Origin: Pelagicoccus sp.
Lineage (GTDB): Bacteria; Verrucomicrobiota; Verrucomicrobiia; Opitutales; Opitutaceae
DNA: 64,000 nt
NCBI GenBank assembly: GCA_028284635.1
Contig: JANQRJ010000036.1
Coordinates: forward strand, 59,719-123,718
Direction of reading: 5' to 3'
Part shown: positions 51,776-60,230 of the stretch, piece after piece
Layout: each line of letters opens with the position of its first letter
How positions within the stretch are numbered: the first letter of the stretch is position 1
Notes under the pieces: generated by a model
Seen by the model: only the letters and a program-made list of their open reading frames with translations
Databases searched by the model: none
What the model was told of the DNA's origin: nothing
Translations under genes and position numbers: made by a program

Positions 51776-52873
51776 CTATTTCGCGTTCGCGGCGAGCTGC
51801 CGCATGATTTCGTCGGTGATGCTCTGCACGATGCTCTCGTCTACGGGAGAATCCGTCGAGCCGACGTTAGTGGTGGGCAGGGCGCATTGGGGACCGGGAC
51901 GGAAGTCGGAGTTGTCGCAGAGTTCGCACTCCTTCCAGTCTTCCCGGTAGTCTTTCATGCCGAGCGTCTTGCGCAGGGCGATGAGTTCCTTGGCTTGCTT
52001 GCCGGAAATGGGGGAGAGCTCTTTGCCGAGCTGCGAGGCGACCCAGAGGGTTTTGCAGTAGGACTCGGTGTTCTCCATTTTCCAATAGGCGTCTTCGACG
52101 TCCTTGCCATAAGTGATGACGCCGTGGTTGAGCATGAGCACGGACATGTGGCCGGCTGCTGCAGCTTCGCCGACTACGTCCGCGTTGTCCGGAGTGCCGG
52201 GCGTGCGGTATTCTGCCATGCCGATCTGCCCGAGGAAGACCTCGGCTTCGGGGATAAGGCACGAGGGTGGTTTGACCTTGGCGACGGCGTAGGCGGTGGC
52301 GTGTGGCGGGTGGGCGTGGCAGCAGGCTTTGGCCTCGGGCACGCGCTTCATGATGCCGAAGTGGGTCATGGCTTCGCTGGTGCGCTTGAGCCTTCCGGCG
52401 AGCTGCTTGCCGTCGAGGTCGACCAGGCACATGTCCTGCGGTTTCATGAAGCCTTTGCTGACGAGGGTGGGGGTGCAGAGGGCGAGATTGTCTCCGACGC
52501 GGATGGTCAGGTTGCCTCCGTTTCCGTCGGTGTACTCGCGGGTCCACATGCGCCAGCCTATGTTGCACATGCGTTGCTTGAGAGTCTCGATTTCGGGCGA
52601 GACGAAAAATGCGGCGATGGCCTCGGGCGTTTTCGGATCGGAGCCTGGGGTCCACTTGTATTCATAGTCTGGAACAATCGGTTCTGGCGGCGTTGCTGTA
52701 GCATGGCTGGCGGCCAGTCCCGAGGAGGCCGACCGGCTCGAGTCGGCACCTTCGAGGCTGCGGATGTGGTCCTTGGCGGAGGGCGTGAGCAGACTGCCTT
52801 TTACGATGGAGTTGAGGCTTTCACCTCCGGCTAGGCGTTCCTTGAGAATCTGTTCGGTTACCAATGGTCTCAT
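51776..52873 (-). CDS. BMC-associated class II aldolase (rhamnulose/fuculose 1-phosphate)
   Basis: 365 residues, longer than plain class II aldolases (about 215). An N-terminal helical extension spans 1-45 (VTEQILKERLAGGESLNSIV). The catalytic core contains NLTIRVGDNLALCTPT, the metal-binding pair in KACCHAHPPHATAYA, and MLNHGVITYGKDVEDAYWKM. A Cys-containing segment (ECELCDNSDFRPGPQC) follows, then a short C-terminal amphipathic helix (DESIVQSITDEIMRQLAANA) that looks like a BMC encapsulation peptide. It cleaves the 6-deoxyketose 1-phosphate to DHAP and L-lactaldehyde inside the compartment. The start overlaps the shell gene before it (ATGA). Confidence 0.88.
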   Translation of the reverse strand: MRPLVTEQILKERLAGGESLNSIVKGSLLTPSAKDHIRSLEGADSSRSASSGLAASHATATPPEPIVPDYEYKWTPGSDPKTPEAIAAFFVSPEIETLKQRMCNIGWRMWTREYTDGNGGNLTIRVGDNLALCTPTLVSKGFMKPQDMCLVDLDGKQLAGRLKRTSEAMTHFGIMKRVPEAKACCHAHPPHATAYAVAKVKPPSCLIPEAEVFLGQIGMAEYRTPGTPDNADVVGEAAAAGHMSVLMLNHGVITYGKDVEDAYWKMENTESYCKTLWVASQLGKELSPISGKQAKELIALRKTLGMKDYREDWKECELCDNSDFRPGPQCALPTTNVGSTDSPVDESIVQSITDEIMRQLAANAK

Positions 52874-53160
52874 GGCTTGTAGCTTATCTTGTCTAAAATG
52901 GCGGCGTTGTAGTTGTCTATGGGGATGGGGCTCTCGAAGGGGGCGGTGGCTTCGGCGCCTTCGACGAAGCCGATGAGCTCGCCGAGGCCCGCTCCGCGTT
53001 CGTCGTAGACAACGACGGTGGGTTGCTCGGAGAGCAGTTCTTCGTCGAGGCGGTTCAGCTCTTTGCGGCCGAGCGGCGAGACGACGAGGAAGCGACCGCC
53101 TTGGTAGGCGGGATCCTGGGCGCTCAGGGTTACGTTGCCGATGACTCTGCCGATTCTCAT
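52870..53160 (-). CDS. BMC-P shell protein (EutN/CcmL family)
   Basis: 96 residues. Pentamer-forming vertex protein: MRIGRVIGNVTLSAQDPAYQ, GRFLVVSPLG, VVVYDERGAGLGELIGFVEG, and IDNYNAAILDKISY at the end. It caps the corners of the compartment. This copy lacks the longer C-terminal part seen in the copy at 54960-55268. Confidence 0.9.
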   Translation of the reverse strand: MRIGRVIGNVTLSAQDPAYQGGRFLVVSPLGRKELNRLDEELLSEQPTVVVYDERGAGLGELIGFVEGAEATAPFESPIPIDNYNAAILDKISYKP

Positions 53161-53175
53161 GTTTCGGTTTTGTAT

Positions 53176-53436
53176 TCAGTCGTCGACTACGCCGATCACC
53201 GCGTTGCGCAGGGGAGAGTGCGGGTCGTGGGCGAGCTCGCGGGCGTGCAGGCCGTCCGTGCTAACGATTACGCGCGAGCCGATTCCGGCTCCGTGCTGGC
53301 CGTCGATCGCGATGAAGGGTTCGCCGAGATCCTGGCCGTCGGGCTCGATCTGCTGGCAGATGAGCAGCGTTTGGCCTTTCACGCTGGGGTGAGCCACAAC
53401 GCTGGTTGCATTGCCTACGATTCGAGCGAGGTACAT
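53176..53436 (-). CDS. BMC-P shell protein (EutN/CcmL family)
   Basis: 86 residues: MYLARIVGNATSVVAHPSVK, GQTLLICQQIEPDGQ, FIAIDGQHGAGIGSRVIVST and ending RNAVIGVVDD. It is the shortest of the three BMC-P proteins and lies four bases after the aldehyde dehydrogenase gene. Confidence 0.9.
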   Translation of the reverse strand: MYLARIVGNATSVVAHPSVKGQTLLICQQIEPDGQDLGEPFIAIDGQHGAGIGSRVIVSTDGLHARELAHDPHSPLRNAVIGVVDD

Positions 53437-53440
53437 TCGG

Positions 53441-54913
53441 CTAGAGGATGGAGAGGTTGTCCACCATCACGCAGCGGCGGAAGCGGGTGAAGGTTTTCGG
53501 CGTGGTGATACCTTCGCCGGTGGTAGTGGCGATGGAGAAGCTTCCGTAGCCCTCGCCGCCACTGCCGAGGCCGGCTAGGCAGGGCCCGTTTTTGACAAAA
53601 AGGGTGGTATCCATCTCGCGGCCCATCTCGGTCAGGTTGGCGACGTTCAACGAGTGGATCATGGCGGAGTGGCCGTAGCCGTGCTCGGACTTCTTTGCTG
53701 CGGCGATGGCTTCGCCGATGTCGCGGACGCGGATGATGGGCATGAAAGGCATCATTTGCTCTTCCTCCACGAAGAGGTGTTCGGCGTCGGTCTCGCCAAA
53801 CAACATCATGGTCTGCTCGGGTACCGAAACGCCGGCCCGTGAGGCCAGCGTGCTGGCATCCGCTCCGATGATATCGCGGTTCAGTACCGGCTTCGAGCAG
53901 CCGCCTCCGTCTCCGCTGCTGGTGAAGGCGTGGCTGGAGAGAGCTTCGATCTGACGGGAGTTTAGCTTGGCGGCTCCAGCCCGTTCCATCGCGTCCAGAA
54001 ATTTCGAATACACGGCGTCGAGCACGAAGACCTGCTTCTCGCCGATGCAGAGGAGGTTGTTGTCGTAGCCGCCGCCGAGGATCACGTCGCGGGCGGCCTT
54101 CGCGAGGTCGGCCGTTTCGTCCACCACCACGGGGGGATTGCCAGGGCCGGCGCAGATCGCTCGCTTGCCGCTTGCCATGGCCGCCTTGACTACGCCTGGG
54201 CCGCCGGTCACGCAGAGCAGGTCTACGTGCTCGGACTTGCAAAGGGCGTCGAAGGATTCGAGCGTTGGGGTTTCGACGATCGAAACCAGATTTTCGATGC
54301 CGATTTCGCGGGCGATGGCCTCGTTGAAGGCTCGCACCGCGATAGTCGCGCACTTGGCTCCGCCGGGGTGGGGGTTGACGACCAGAGCGTTGCCTGCCGC
54401 CACCATGTTGATGATATTGCCGGCGATGGTGGGAATGGAGTGAGTGACGGGCGTGATGGCTCCGATCACGCCCCAGGGAGCGTTCTCCTCCATCGAGATG
54501 CCGTGGTCGCCGCTGAAGCCCATGGGCTTGAGCCATTCGACGCCGGGGATGCCGCTGATGACTTGCAGCTTCTCGATCTTGTGCTCGATGCGGCCGATCT
54601 TGGTCTCGTCGAGCTCCAGCTTGCCCCATTCCTCGGCCTTGGCGGAGCAGAGGCCTTTCACGATCTCGATCACCTTGGCCCGGGCGGCGAAGCCTTTGGG
54701 CTTCAGTTGGAGAAAGGCGTCCTTGGCTGCCGCCGCCGCTTCGGCGGCGTCTTGGAAGACGCCGAACTTTCCTTTGCGGCAACCGCAGCCGCAGCTTTCG
54801 CCGGGCTTGGCGGTGCAGCTTTCGGCGGGCGCGACGGGAGCAGCTTCGCCATTGAGCTGGCCAAGCACGCTTTGCACTACGTCGCGGATAGTCGATTCGT
54901 CAAAGCCTTGCAT
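53441..54913 (-). CDS. BMC CoA-acylating aldehyde dehydrogenase (PduP/EutE-like)
   Basis: 490 residues. An N-terminal amphipathic helix (FDESTIRDVVQSVLGQL, 4-20) is the likely encapsulation peptide. A linker contains four Cys (33, 41, 43, 45; ESCTAKPGESCGCGCRKG). The aldehyde dehydrogenase domain carries GVIGAITPVTHSIPTIAGN and the catalytic Cys 289 in YDNNLLCIGEKQVF, with GSGGEGYGSFS near the end. It would convert L-lactaldehyde plus CoA and NAD to lactyl-CoA and NADH within the shell. The Cys-rich linker may bind metal or form disulfides. Confidence 0.92.
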   Translation of the reverse strand: MQGFDESTIRDVVQSVLGQLNGEAAPVAPAESCTAKPGESCGCGCRKGKFGVFQDAAEAAAAAKDAFLQLKPKGFAARAKVIEIVKGLCSAKAEEWGKLELDETKIGRIEHKIEKLQVISGIPGVEWLKPMGFSGDHGISMEENAPWGVIGAITPVTHSIPTIAGNIINMVAAGNALVVNPHPGGAKCATIAVRAFNEAIAREIGIENLVSIVETPTLESFDALCKSEHVDLLCVTGGPGVVKAAMASGKRAICAGPGNPPVVVDETADLAKAARDVILGGGYDNNLLCIGEKQVFVLDAVYSKFLDAMERAGAAKLNSRQIEALSSHAFTSSGDGGGCSKPVLNRDIIGADASTLASRAGVSVPEQTMMLFGETDAEHLFVEEEQMMPFMPIIRVRDIGEAIAAAKKSEHGYGHSAMIHSLNVANLTEMGREMDTTLFVKNGPCLAGLGSGGEGYGSFSIATTTGEGITTPKTFTRFRRCVMVDNLSIL

Positions 54914-54959
54914 TGTATTTGTGCAGTTGAATTTTGGATACGTGCCTCAGCGATTTGGT

Positions 54960-55268
54960 TTAGCAACTGCCGAAGACTTGTTTGCCTAGAACGTCTACGG
55001 AGTCGACGATGCCGGTGATGACGGCGTCCACGGGCAAGGTCTTCATGTTGGCTGCTTGGCGGGCGGAGCTGCCCTGACAGAAGAGCACGAGCTCTTCCTG
55101 TCCGGCGCCCATCGTGTCGACCGCGACCAGCGTGTTTTTCCCGTCCACGAATTTGGAGGGGTCGTTTGGATCGATCAGGAGGGGTCTCAGCACCAGGAGC
55201 TTCTGGCCCCGCATGCCTTCGTCCTTCTTGGTGGCGACCACCGAGCCGATTACCTTTGCCAGAAACAT
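54960..55268 (-). CDS. BMC-P shell protein (EutN/CcmL family)
   Basis: 102 residues: MFLAKVIGSVVATKKDEGMR, QKLLVLRPLLID, TLVAVDTMGAGQEELVLFCQ and GSSAR, and a C-terminus VITGIVDSVDVLGKQVFG. It is the most canonical EutN-like member of the three; the GAGQ...V...QGSSAR loop lines the pentamer centre. Confidence 0.93.
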   Translation of the reverse strand: MFLAKVIGSVVATKKDEGMRGQKLLVLRPLLIDPNDPSKFVDGKNTLVAVDTMGAGQEELVLFCQGSSARQAANMKTLPVDAVITGIVDSVDVLGKQVFGSC

Positions 55269-55301
55269 GGCTTTGTCGTTTTAGCGGATGGCTCGGCGAG
55301 C

Positions 55302-55598
55302 CTATCGCTTGGCACCTGTCTTCGGCTTGGCGGGCAGGGCTTCGCCGAGTTCGCCGTGGGGGCGGGCGATGACGTGGGCGCTTACCACTTCGCCCATCTC
55401 GGCGGCGGCTTGGGCTCCGGCGTCCAGGGCGGCCTTGACCGCTGCGACGTCGCCTTCGACGACCACGCTCATGAGAGCGCTGCCGACGCTTTTGGCCGGG
55501 CCTTTCAGCTGTACGTTCGCTGCCTTGAGCATCGCGTCCGTGCCGCAAACCAGGGCGATCATTCCTTTTGTTTCGAGTAGTCCTAGCGCATTTGCCAT
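55302..55598 (-). CDS. BMC-H shell protein
   Basis: 98 residues with a single BMC domain: [60 protein letters not shown] and VVSAHVIARPHGEL. It forms hexameric facet tiles. The basic tail AKPKTGAKR is distinctive. Confidence 0.95.
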   Translation of the reverse strand: MANALGLLETKGMIALVCGTDAMLKAANVQLKGPAKSVGSALMSVVVEGDVAAVKAALDAGAQAAAEMGEVVSAHVIARPHGELGEALPAKPKTGAKR

Positions 55599-55623
55599 AG
55601 TGAGTCCTTCTTTCGTTTTGTCG

Positions 55624-56826
55624 TTAGATGTTAGATACGGAAATTCCTTTGGAAGTCGCGAAGCGGTACGATTCGCGAGCGATGACCAGCTCTTCGTTGG
55701 CTGGGATGGTCAGGACGGCGACTCGGGAGTCGGCCGCTTGCAGTTCGGATTCCCTGCCGCGAGCGTCCTGGTTGGCCGCTTCGTCCAGCTTTAGGCCGAA
55801 GTCTTCGAGGCCGCGGCAGACTTGCTGGCGCAGGCTTGCCTGGTTTTCGCCGATGCCGCCAGTGAAGACGAGGGCGTCGAGTCCGCCCATCTCGAGCATG
55901 AAGGCGCCGGTCCAGTGGCGTATTTGATGCGCCAATACGTCGATGGCGAGCTGCGCGTCGGAGTTGCCTGCCTCGGCTTCGGCTGCGATGTCGCGCAGGT
56001 CGTTGCTGATCCCTGAGATGCCGAGCAGGCCGCCTTGCTGGCAGAGGGTTTTTTCCGCCTCCTCGAGGGACAGGCCGAGCCGCTTGCAGACGTAGGGGAT
56101 AGCCATGGAGTCGAGATCGCCGACCCGGTTGTTTTGCGGCAGTCCGCTCTGAGGGCTGAAGCCGAGACTACAGCCGATGGAGACGCCGTTGCGGATCCCG
56201 CAAATCGAGCTGCTGCCGCCGAGGTGGCAGGAGACGACCCGCAGAGGCGGGCCTTCGATTTGCTGGGGTCCGGTTTGATAGAGCGCTTGGCAGGCTTGGG
56301 CGACGTCTTTTCGGTCCAGCATTTGAGCGGAACGCTCGGCCACGAACTTGTGGCTGGCGCCGTGGAAGCCGTTGCGCTGAAGTCCGAGGCCATTCCAATC
56401 GCGTGGCAGGGCGTAGGTCTTGGCGGCCTTGGTCTGCCATTGGTGGAAGGCGGTCTCGAAAAGCGCGACGCGCAGAGCCTGGGGCAGCGCTTCGCGGAAC
56501 TGGCGGATGCCGGCGGCGTAGGCCGGGTTGTGGGCTGGGGCTACGGCGGCGAATCCGTCGAGGGCGGCGAGAACGCGTTCGTCTGCCTCGACGCAACCGG
56601 AGAGTTCAAAGCCGAGGACGGTCTTGAAGCCTACGACGTCGATGTCGGTATCGGATTCTATGATACCGTCGTCCTTCAGCTTCGCGAGGCACTTGGCGAT
56701 CGCGTCGCTGTAGTTCTCGACGCGCTCGTAGCCGCCGCGGGCAAGTTCGGCTTCGCTGGAGGAATCCAGGTGGAAGAGCCGATACTTGAACGAGGTCGAA
56801 CCGAGATTCGCGACGAGGATGTTCAT
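55624..56826 (-). CDS. ackA: Acetate kinase-type acyl phosphate kinase
   Basis: 400 residues. Start MNILVANLGSTSFKYRLFHL (N of the NxGS motif), DVVGFKTVLGFELS, catalytic area AVAPAHNPA and GFHGASHKFVAER, and the C-terminal ALVFTGGIGENQASLRQQV. It should turn lactyl-phosphate (or acetyl/propanoyl-phosphate) from PduL into acid plus ATP, the energy step of the compartment pathway. It is embedded between shell genes, so a PduW-like, operon-specific role is more likely than the housekeeping enzyme. Confidence 0.92.
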   Translation of the reverse strand: MNILVANLGSTSFKYRLFHLDSSSEAELARGGYERVENYSDAIAKCLAKLKDDGIIESDTDIDVVGFKTVLGFELSGCVEADERVLAALDGFAAVAPAHNPAYAAGIRQFREALPQALRVALFETAFHQWQTKAAKTYALPRDWNGLGLQRNGFHGASHKFVAERSAQMLDRKDVAQACQALYQTGPQQIEGPPLRVVSCHLGGSSSICGIRNGVSIGCSLGFSPQSGLPQNNRVGDLDSMAIPYVCKRLGLSLEEAEKTLCQQGGLLGISGISNDLRDIAAEAEAGNSDAQLAIDVLAHQIRHWTGAFMLEMGGLDALVFTGGIGENQASLRQQVCRGLEDFGLKLDEAANQDARGRESELQAADSRVAVLTIPANEELVIARESYRFATSKGISVSNI

Positions 56827-56842
56827 GAGGGAAGGGGCGGGG

Positions 56843-57121
56843 CTATTTGATGAAGGCGCCCAGGCCGTTCAGGTCGTCATGCGGGCGAGGGATGACTTGC
56901 ACCGCTACGACCTCGCCGACGCGTCCCGCTGCTTGGGAGCCGGCGTCGACGCCCGCCTTCACGGCTGCTACGTCGCCGGAGAAAAAGCCGGTCACGAGAC
57001 CGCTGCCGATCTTCTCCCAGCCGAGCATGCTGATGTCCGCCGCTTTGAGGGCCGCGTCGCTTGCTTCCAGAAGGGATACCAGTCCCTTCGTCTCGATCAT
57101 TCCTAGAGCTTGATTTGCCAT
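56843..57121 (-). CDS. BMC-H shell protein
   Basis: 92 residues: [74 protein letters not shown]. It is the second copy of the canonical BMC domain. The pore segment around WEKIGSG differs from its neighbours, suggesting a different small-molecule preference. Confidence 0.95.
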   Translation of the reverse strand: MANQALGMIETKGLVSLLEASDAALKAADISMLGWEKIGSGLVTGFFSGDVAAVKAGVDAGSQAAGRVGEVVAVQVIPRPHDDLNGLGAFIK

Positions 57122-57155
57122 GTGTATAGAATCTCCTGTTGTCGGTTTGTATGAT

Positions 57156-57425
57156 CTAGAGCCCGAACTGCTTTAGCAGATCGGCGTGAGGACGGGCGAT
57201 AACGTGTGAGGAGACCAGCTCGCCTACGCGATTCGCCGCTTCAGCCCCCGCATCTACGGCGGCCTTCACGCTGCCTACGTCTCCCTTGACCAGGACGGTC
57301 AGGAAGCCTCCGCCGATCTGGATCTGCTTGGACAGAGCCACATTGGCCGCTTTTACCATGGCGTCGCTGGCTTCTACACTGCCGACGTAGCCCTTGGTTT
57401 CTATCATTCCTATTGAGTCACTCAT
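57156..57425 (-). CDS. BMC-H shell protein
   Basis: 89 residues: [76 protein letters not shown]. It is the first shell gene of the operon, 127 bases after pduL. A BMC-T (trimer) shell protein was not seen in the window. Confidence 0.95.
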   Translation of the reverse strand: MSDSIGMIETKGYVGSVEASDAMVKAANVALSKQIQIGGGFLTVLVKGDVGSVKAAVDAGAEAANRVGELVSSHVIARPHADLLKQFGL

Positions 57426-57552
57426 ATTGTATTCCCGTTGGTTTTGCGTTTTGAAAATGCGTTTGGCGTCTTGTTCTGCGATTCTGTGAGAGGTTTGATA
57501 TATGAAGTTTCCGAATCCGTGTTTGTCTGCGGGATCTGCGGGCGTTCTTTGT

Positions 57553-58227
57553 CTATTTGAGGAGCTCGACGGGGGTGTCGGGTTTCAGTCCGCAAGCGTT
57601 GCCTTCGTCAGTGTCGAGATGGACCTCGAGCTTGAAGCTTTCGTCGACCCGCACTAGCAGCTTTTCGAAGGTGAGGGGACAGGGGCCGCCTACCTTCAGC
57701 TTTATATAGTCCTTGTGCTTGACGCCGTAGGCCGCCGCGTCGTCTGGGTGCATGTGCACGTGGATGGCGGCGCGAATGACGCCTTCGGGCATCTCGAAGA
57801 ATCCGTACGGTCCCATGAGCATGGCTCCGGGCGTGCCGGCAATGTCGCCGGAGAGCCGCACCGGGGCGTCGAAGCCGAGGGCGATGGAGTCGGTGAAGGC
57901 CAGCTCGACTTGATTGATATCGCGGCAGGGGCCGAGGATTCTCAGGTTCGAGATGACACGGCTGCGGGGACCGATCAAGGTCACGGTTTCCTTTGCTGCG
58001 TATTGCCCGTCCTGATACAGCCACTTCATGGGCTGCAGCTCGTAGCCTGGGCCGAAGAGTTGCTCGACCGCTTCCTGGGTCAGGTGGCAGTGCCGGGCGC
58101 TTACGTTTACCAGTAATGGATTTCGTTGAGCCGTCGAGGCAGCCGTTGCTGGAGACCCGCTCTGCTGCAGCGCCTGGCGTACGAGGGCCGCTACGAGAGT
58201 ACGAGATGGCAGGGGAGTGGCATTCAT
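57553..58227 (-). CDS. pduL: PduL-type phosphate acyltransferase
   Basis: 224 residues from MNATPLPSRTLVAALVRQAL, whose amphipathic helix (PSRTLVAALVRQALQQ) resembles a BMC-targeting peptide. Two zinc-site PduL repeats: NVSARHCHLTQEAVEQLFG and AAIHVHMHPDDAAAYGVK. Other motifs are VTLIGPRSRVISNLRILGP and GNACGLKPDTPVEL. It swaps CoA for phosphate on lactyl-CoA, recycling CoA inside the shell. First gene of the 12-gene operon and divergent from the DeoR regulator. Confidence 0.93.
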   Translation of the reverse strand: MNATPLPSRTLVAALVRQALQQSGSPATAASTAQRNPLLVNVSARHCHLTQEAVEQLFGPGYELQPMKWLYQDGQYAAKETVTLIGPRSRVISNLRILGPCRDINQVELAFTDSIALGFDAPVRLSGDIAGTPGAMLMGPYGFFEMPEGVIRAAIHVHMHPDDAAAYGVKHKDYIKLKVGGPCPLTFEKLLVRVDESFKLEVHLDTDEGNACGLKPDTPVELLK

Positions 58228-58253
58228 CTTTAAAGTTGGGAGTCGAAAAATTC

Positions 58254-58274
58254 TGACAAGTTTTGGACTTGTCA
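58254..58274. promoter_or_regulatory. Operator-like palindrome TGACAAGT-5-ACTTGTCA
   Basis: TGACAAGT (58254-58261), spacer TTTGG, ACTTGTCA (58267-58274): a perfect 8-base inverted repeat, 27 bases upstream of pduL and 67 bases upstream of the DeoR gene. It is the natural candidate for the DeoR binding site controlling both directions. AT-rich sequence to its right would hold the promoters. Confidence 0.7.
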
Positions 58275-58340
58275 ATTCATTTTCGTTCAATTCATATCAA
58301 ATACTTCCAAAATTTTTCGTATCATTTCCTTCCCCGTTTC

Positions 58341-59096
58341 ATGAAAGCCGACGTTCGCCACAGGCAGATCGAAGACCATCTGCGCGCCTTCGAATTCGCC
58401 TCTCTGGAGGATTTGTCCGAGATCGTGGACGCCTCGATTTCCACGGTGAGGCGAGATCTTATGATTCTGGAGGAAAATGGTGTGCTGAAGCGCACGCATG
58501 GTGGGGCTCGTTTGAGTCGGCCTGCGAGCAGCGAATTCGAGTTCGAGAAGCGTTCGAAGGTGGAGGAGTCTGCCAAGCAGGACATCGCCAAGGTCTGCGC
58601 TGGGATTGTCAGGCCTGGGCAGAGTCTCTTCATGGACGGGGGCTCCACTGTCTGCGCGGTGGCGAAGCTGTTGGGGGAGAAGGAGCCGTCCATCGTGACG
58701 AACAGCTTGCCGATTGCCAATCTTTACGCGTCGACCTCGGACGTGGAGATCGTACTCAGCGGTGGGGTGGTCTACCCGAAGCTGCAGGTGATGATCGGCG
58801 ATATCGCTCGGCGTTCCTTCGAGCGCTTGAGCGCGGACTACGCGATCATGGGAGCGGGCGGCGCCACCGAAGCGGGCATCATGAACTCGCATACTTTGAT
58901 GGTCGAGATCCAGCGAGCCATGATCAAGTCCTCGCGGGCCACTATTTTCTGTCTGGACGCCACGAAGCTGGGAAGAAACTCCTTCATGCCGCTCTGCGGT
59001 TGGGAGGAGGTCGATATCCTGATCACCAACCGGGGCGCCTCGCCTGCCTTCCTCGCCGGGCTGAAGGAGAAGAAGGTGGAGGTTGTTCTCGCCTAG
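58341..59096 (+). CDS. DeoR-family transcriptional regulator
   Basis: 251 residues from MKADVRHRQIEDHLRAFEF. The N-terminal HTH is at about 18-57 (LEDLSEIVDASISTVRRDLM, ILEENGVLKRTHGGA). The DeoRC effector domain contains FMDGGSTVCAVAKLL, VTNSLPIANLY, EIVLSGGVVYPKL and FCLDATKLGRNSF. Family members sense phosphorylated sugars. Here it is divergent from the BMC operon and likely represses it until rhamnulose or fuculose phosphate (or a product) accumulates. Confidence 0.92.
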   Translation: MKADVRHRQIEDHLRAFEFASLEDLSEIVDASISTVRRDLMILEENGVLKRTHGGARLSRPASSEFEFEKRSKVEESAKQDIAKVCAGIVRPGQSLFMDGGSTVCAVAKLLGEKEPSIVTNSLPIANLYASTSDVEIVLSGGVVYPKLQVMIGDIARRSFERLSADYAIMGAGGATEAGIMNSHTLMVEIQRAMIKSSRATIFCLDATKLGRNSFMPLCGWEEVDILITNRGASPAFLAGLKEKKVEVVLA

Positions 59097-59195
59097 CTAG
59101 CGCGCTGGCCAAGGTCTATTCGGGGTTCGGGGCGGCTTCGGCTTGCGACAACAAGCGCCTTGATTCGCCTAGGCGCCTCGACAAGCCTTGTCGGC

Positions 59196-60230
59196 ATGAT
59201 TCTCGGCATCGAAAGTTCCTGCGACGAATCGGCTCTGGCTCTCTTCGAGCCGGGTCGCGGTCTGGTGGGGGAGTGGATTAGCAGCCAGGTGTCGTTGCAT
59301 GCCGAATACGGCGGCGTGGTGCCGGATCTAGCCAGTCGGGAGCATCTGGAGAATTTCGGCCCGCTACTCGAGCAGGCCCGGCGGGAGGTCGGGCTCGACG
59401 GGGTGCGGGAGATAGCGGTAACGGCGGGTCCGGGACTGGCTGCGTGCCTGGCGATGGGGCTGTCGGTGGCGAAGGCGCTTTCGGTCGCTTGGGGGGCTCC
59501 GGTCTTTGGGGTGAATCATTTGAGGGCCCACGCTCATTCGCCTTTCGTGTCGGAGTACGAGGACTGTCCTGAGAATTTCGATACAAGGCTGGTCGAGGAG
59601 CTGCTGCCTCATCTCTCTCTGGTGGTTTCCGGAGGCAACACCTTGCTGGCTCGGATCGAGGCGGATCGCTCGCTGGCCTTGCTGGGCGGCACTATCGACG
59701 ATGCGGCGGGCGAGGCTTTGGACAAGGGAGCGAAGCTGCTGGCATTGGGCTATCCTGGCGGTCCGAAGTTGGAGAAGCTGGCTCGGGGCGGCAATGCGAA
59801 GGCGTATCGCTTTCCGCGGGCCTTGATGGACAAGCCGAATCTGGATTTCAGCTTTTCCGGGCTTAAGACGAGCCTGCGCTACGCGATCGAGAAGATGGAG
59901 CCAGCGGCGGTAGAGGCTGTAGTGGGGGATCTGTGCTGCTCCTATCAGGAGGCGGTAGTGGATGCCTTGATACGCAAGACGGCGCGGGCGTTGGGAGAGG
60001 GTGGCTACCGCAGCATGGGTCTCTCGGGTGGCGTCTCGAACAACCTGGTCCTGCGAGAGCGTTTCGCCGCCTTGAGCCGCAAGCGCGGAGTGAAGAGCCT
60101 GTTGGCCCGCCGCTGCCACACTGGGGACAATGCGGGGATGATTGCCTTCAGCCACGTATTCGAAAAGCGGGGACGCGAGCCGATTGATTTCGATGTCCGC
60201 CCGAACTTGGGGATCGGGGAGAGGGTTTGA
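59196..60230 (+). CDS. tsaD: tRNA N6-adenosine threonylcarbamoyltransferase
   Basis: 344 residues from MILGIESSCDESALALFEPG. Motifs of the Kae1/TsaD ASKHA fold: VAVTAGPGLAACLAMG, LVVSGGNTLLARI, GGTIDDAAGEALDKGAKLL, LDFSFSGLKTSLR, MGLSGGVSNNLVLRER, and HTGDNAGMIAFSH. It adds threonylcarbamoyl to A37 of tRNAs reading ANN codons. Odd: the metal-binding HxEGH motif reads NHLRAHAHSP, with Arg replacing the Glu. Otherwise a housekeeping gene between regulator and permease. Confidence 0.95.
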   Translation: MILGIESSCDESALALFEPGRGLVGEWISSQVSLHAEYGGVVPDLASREHLENFGPLLEQARREVGLDGVREIAVTAGPGLAACLAMGLSVAKALSVAWGAPVFGVNHLRAHAHSPFVSEYEDCPENFDTRLVEELLPHLSLVVSGGNTLLARIEADRSLALLGGTIDDAAGEALDKGAKLLALGYPGGPKLEKLARGGNAKAYRFPRALMDKPNLDFSFSGLKTSLRYAIEKMEPAAVEAVVGDLCCSYQEAVVDALIRKTARALGEGGYRSMGLSGGVSNNLVLRERFAALSRKRGVKSLLARRCHTGDNAGMIAFSHVFEKRGREPIDFDVRPNLGIGERV

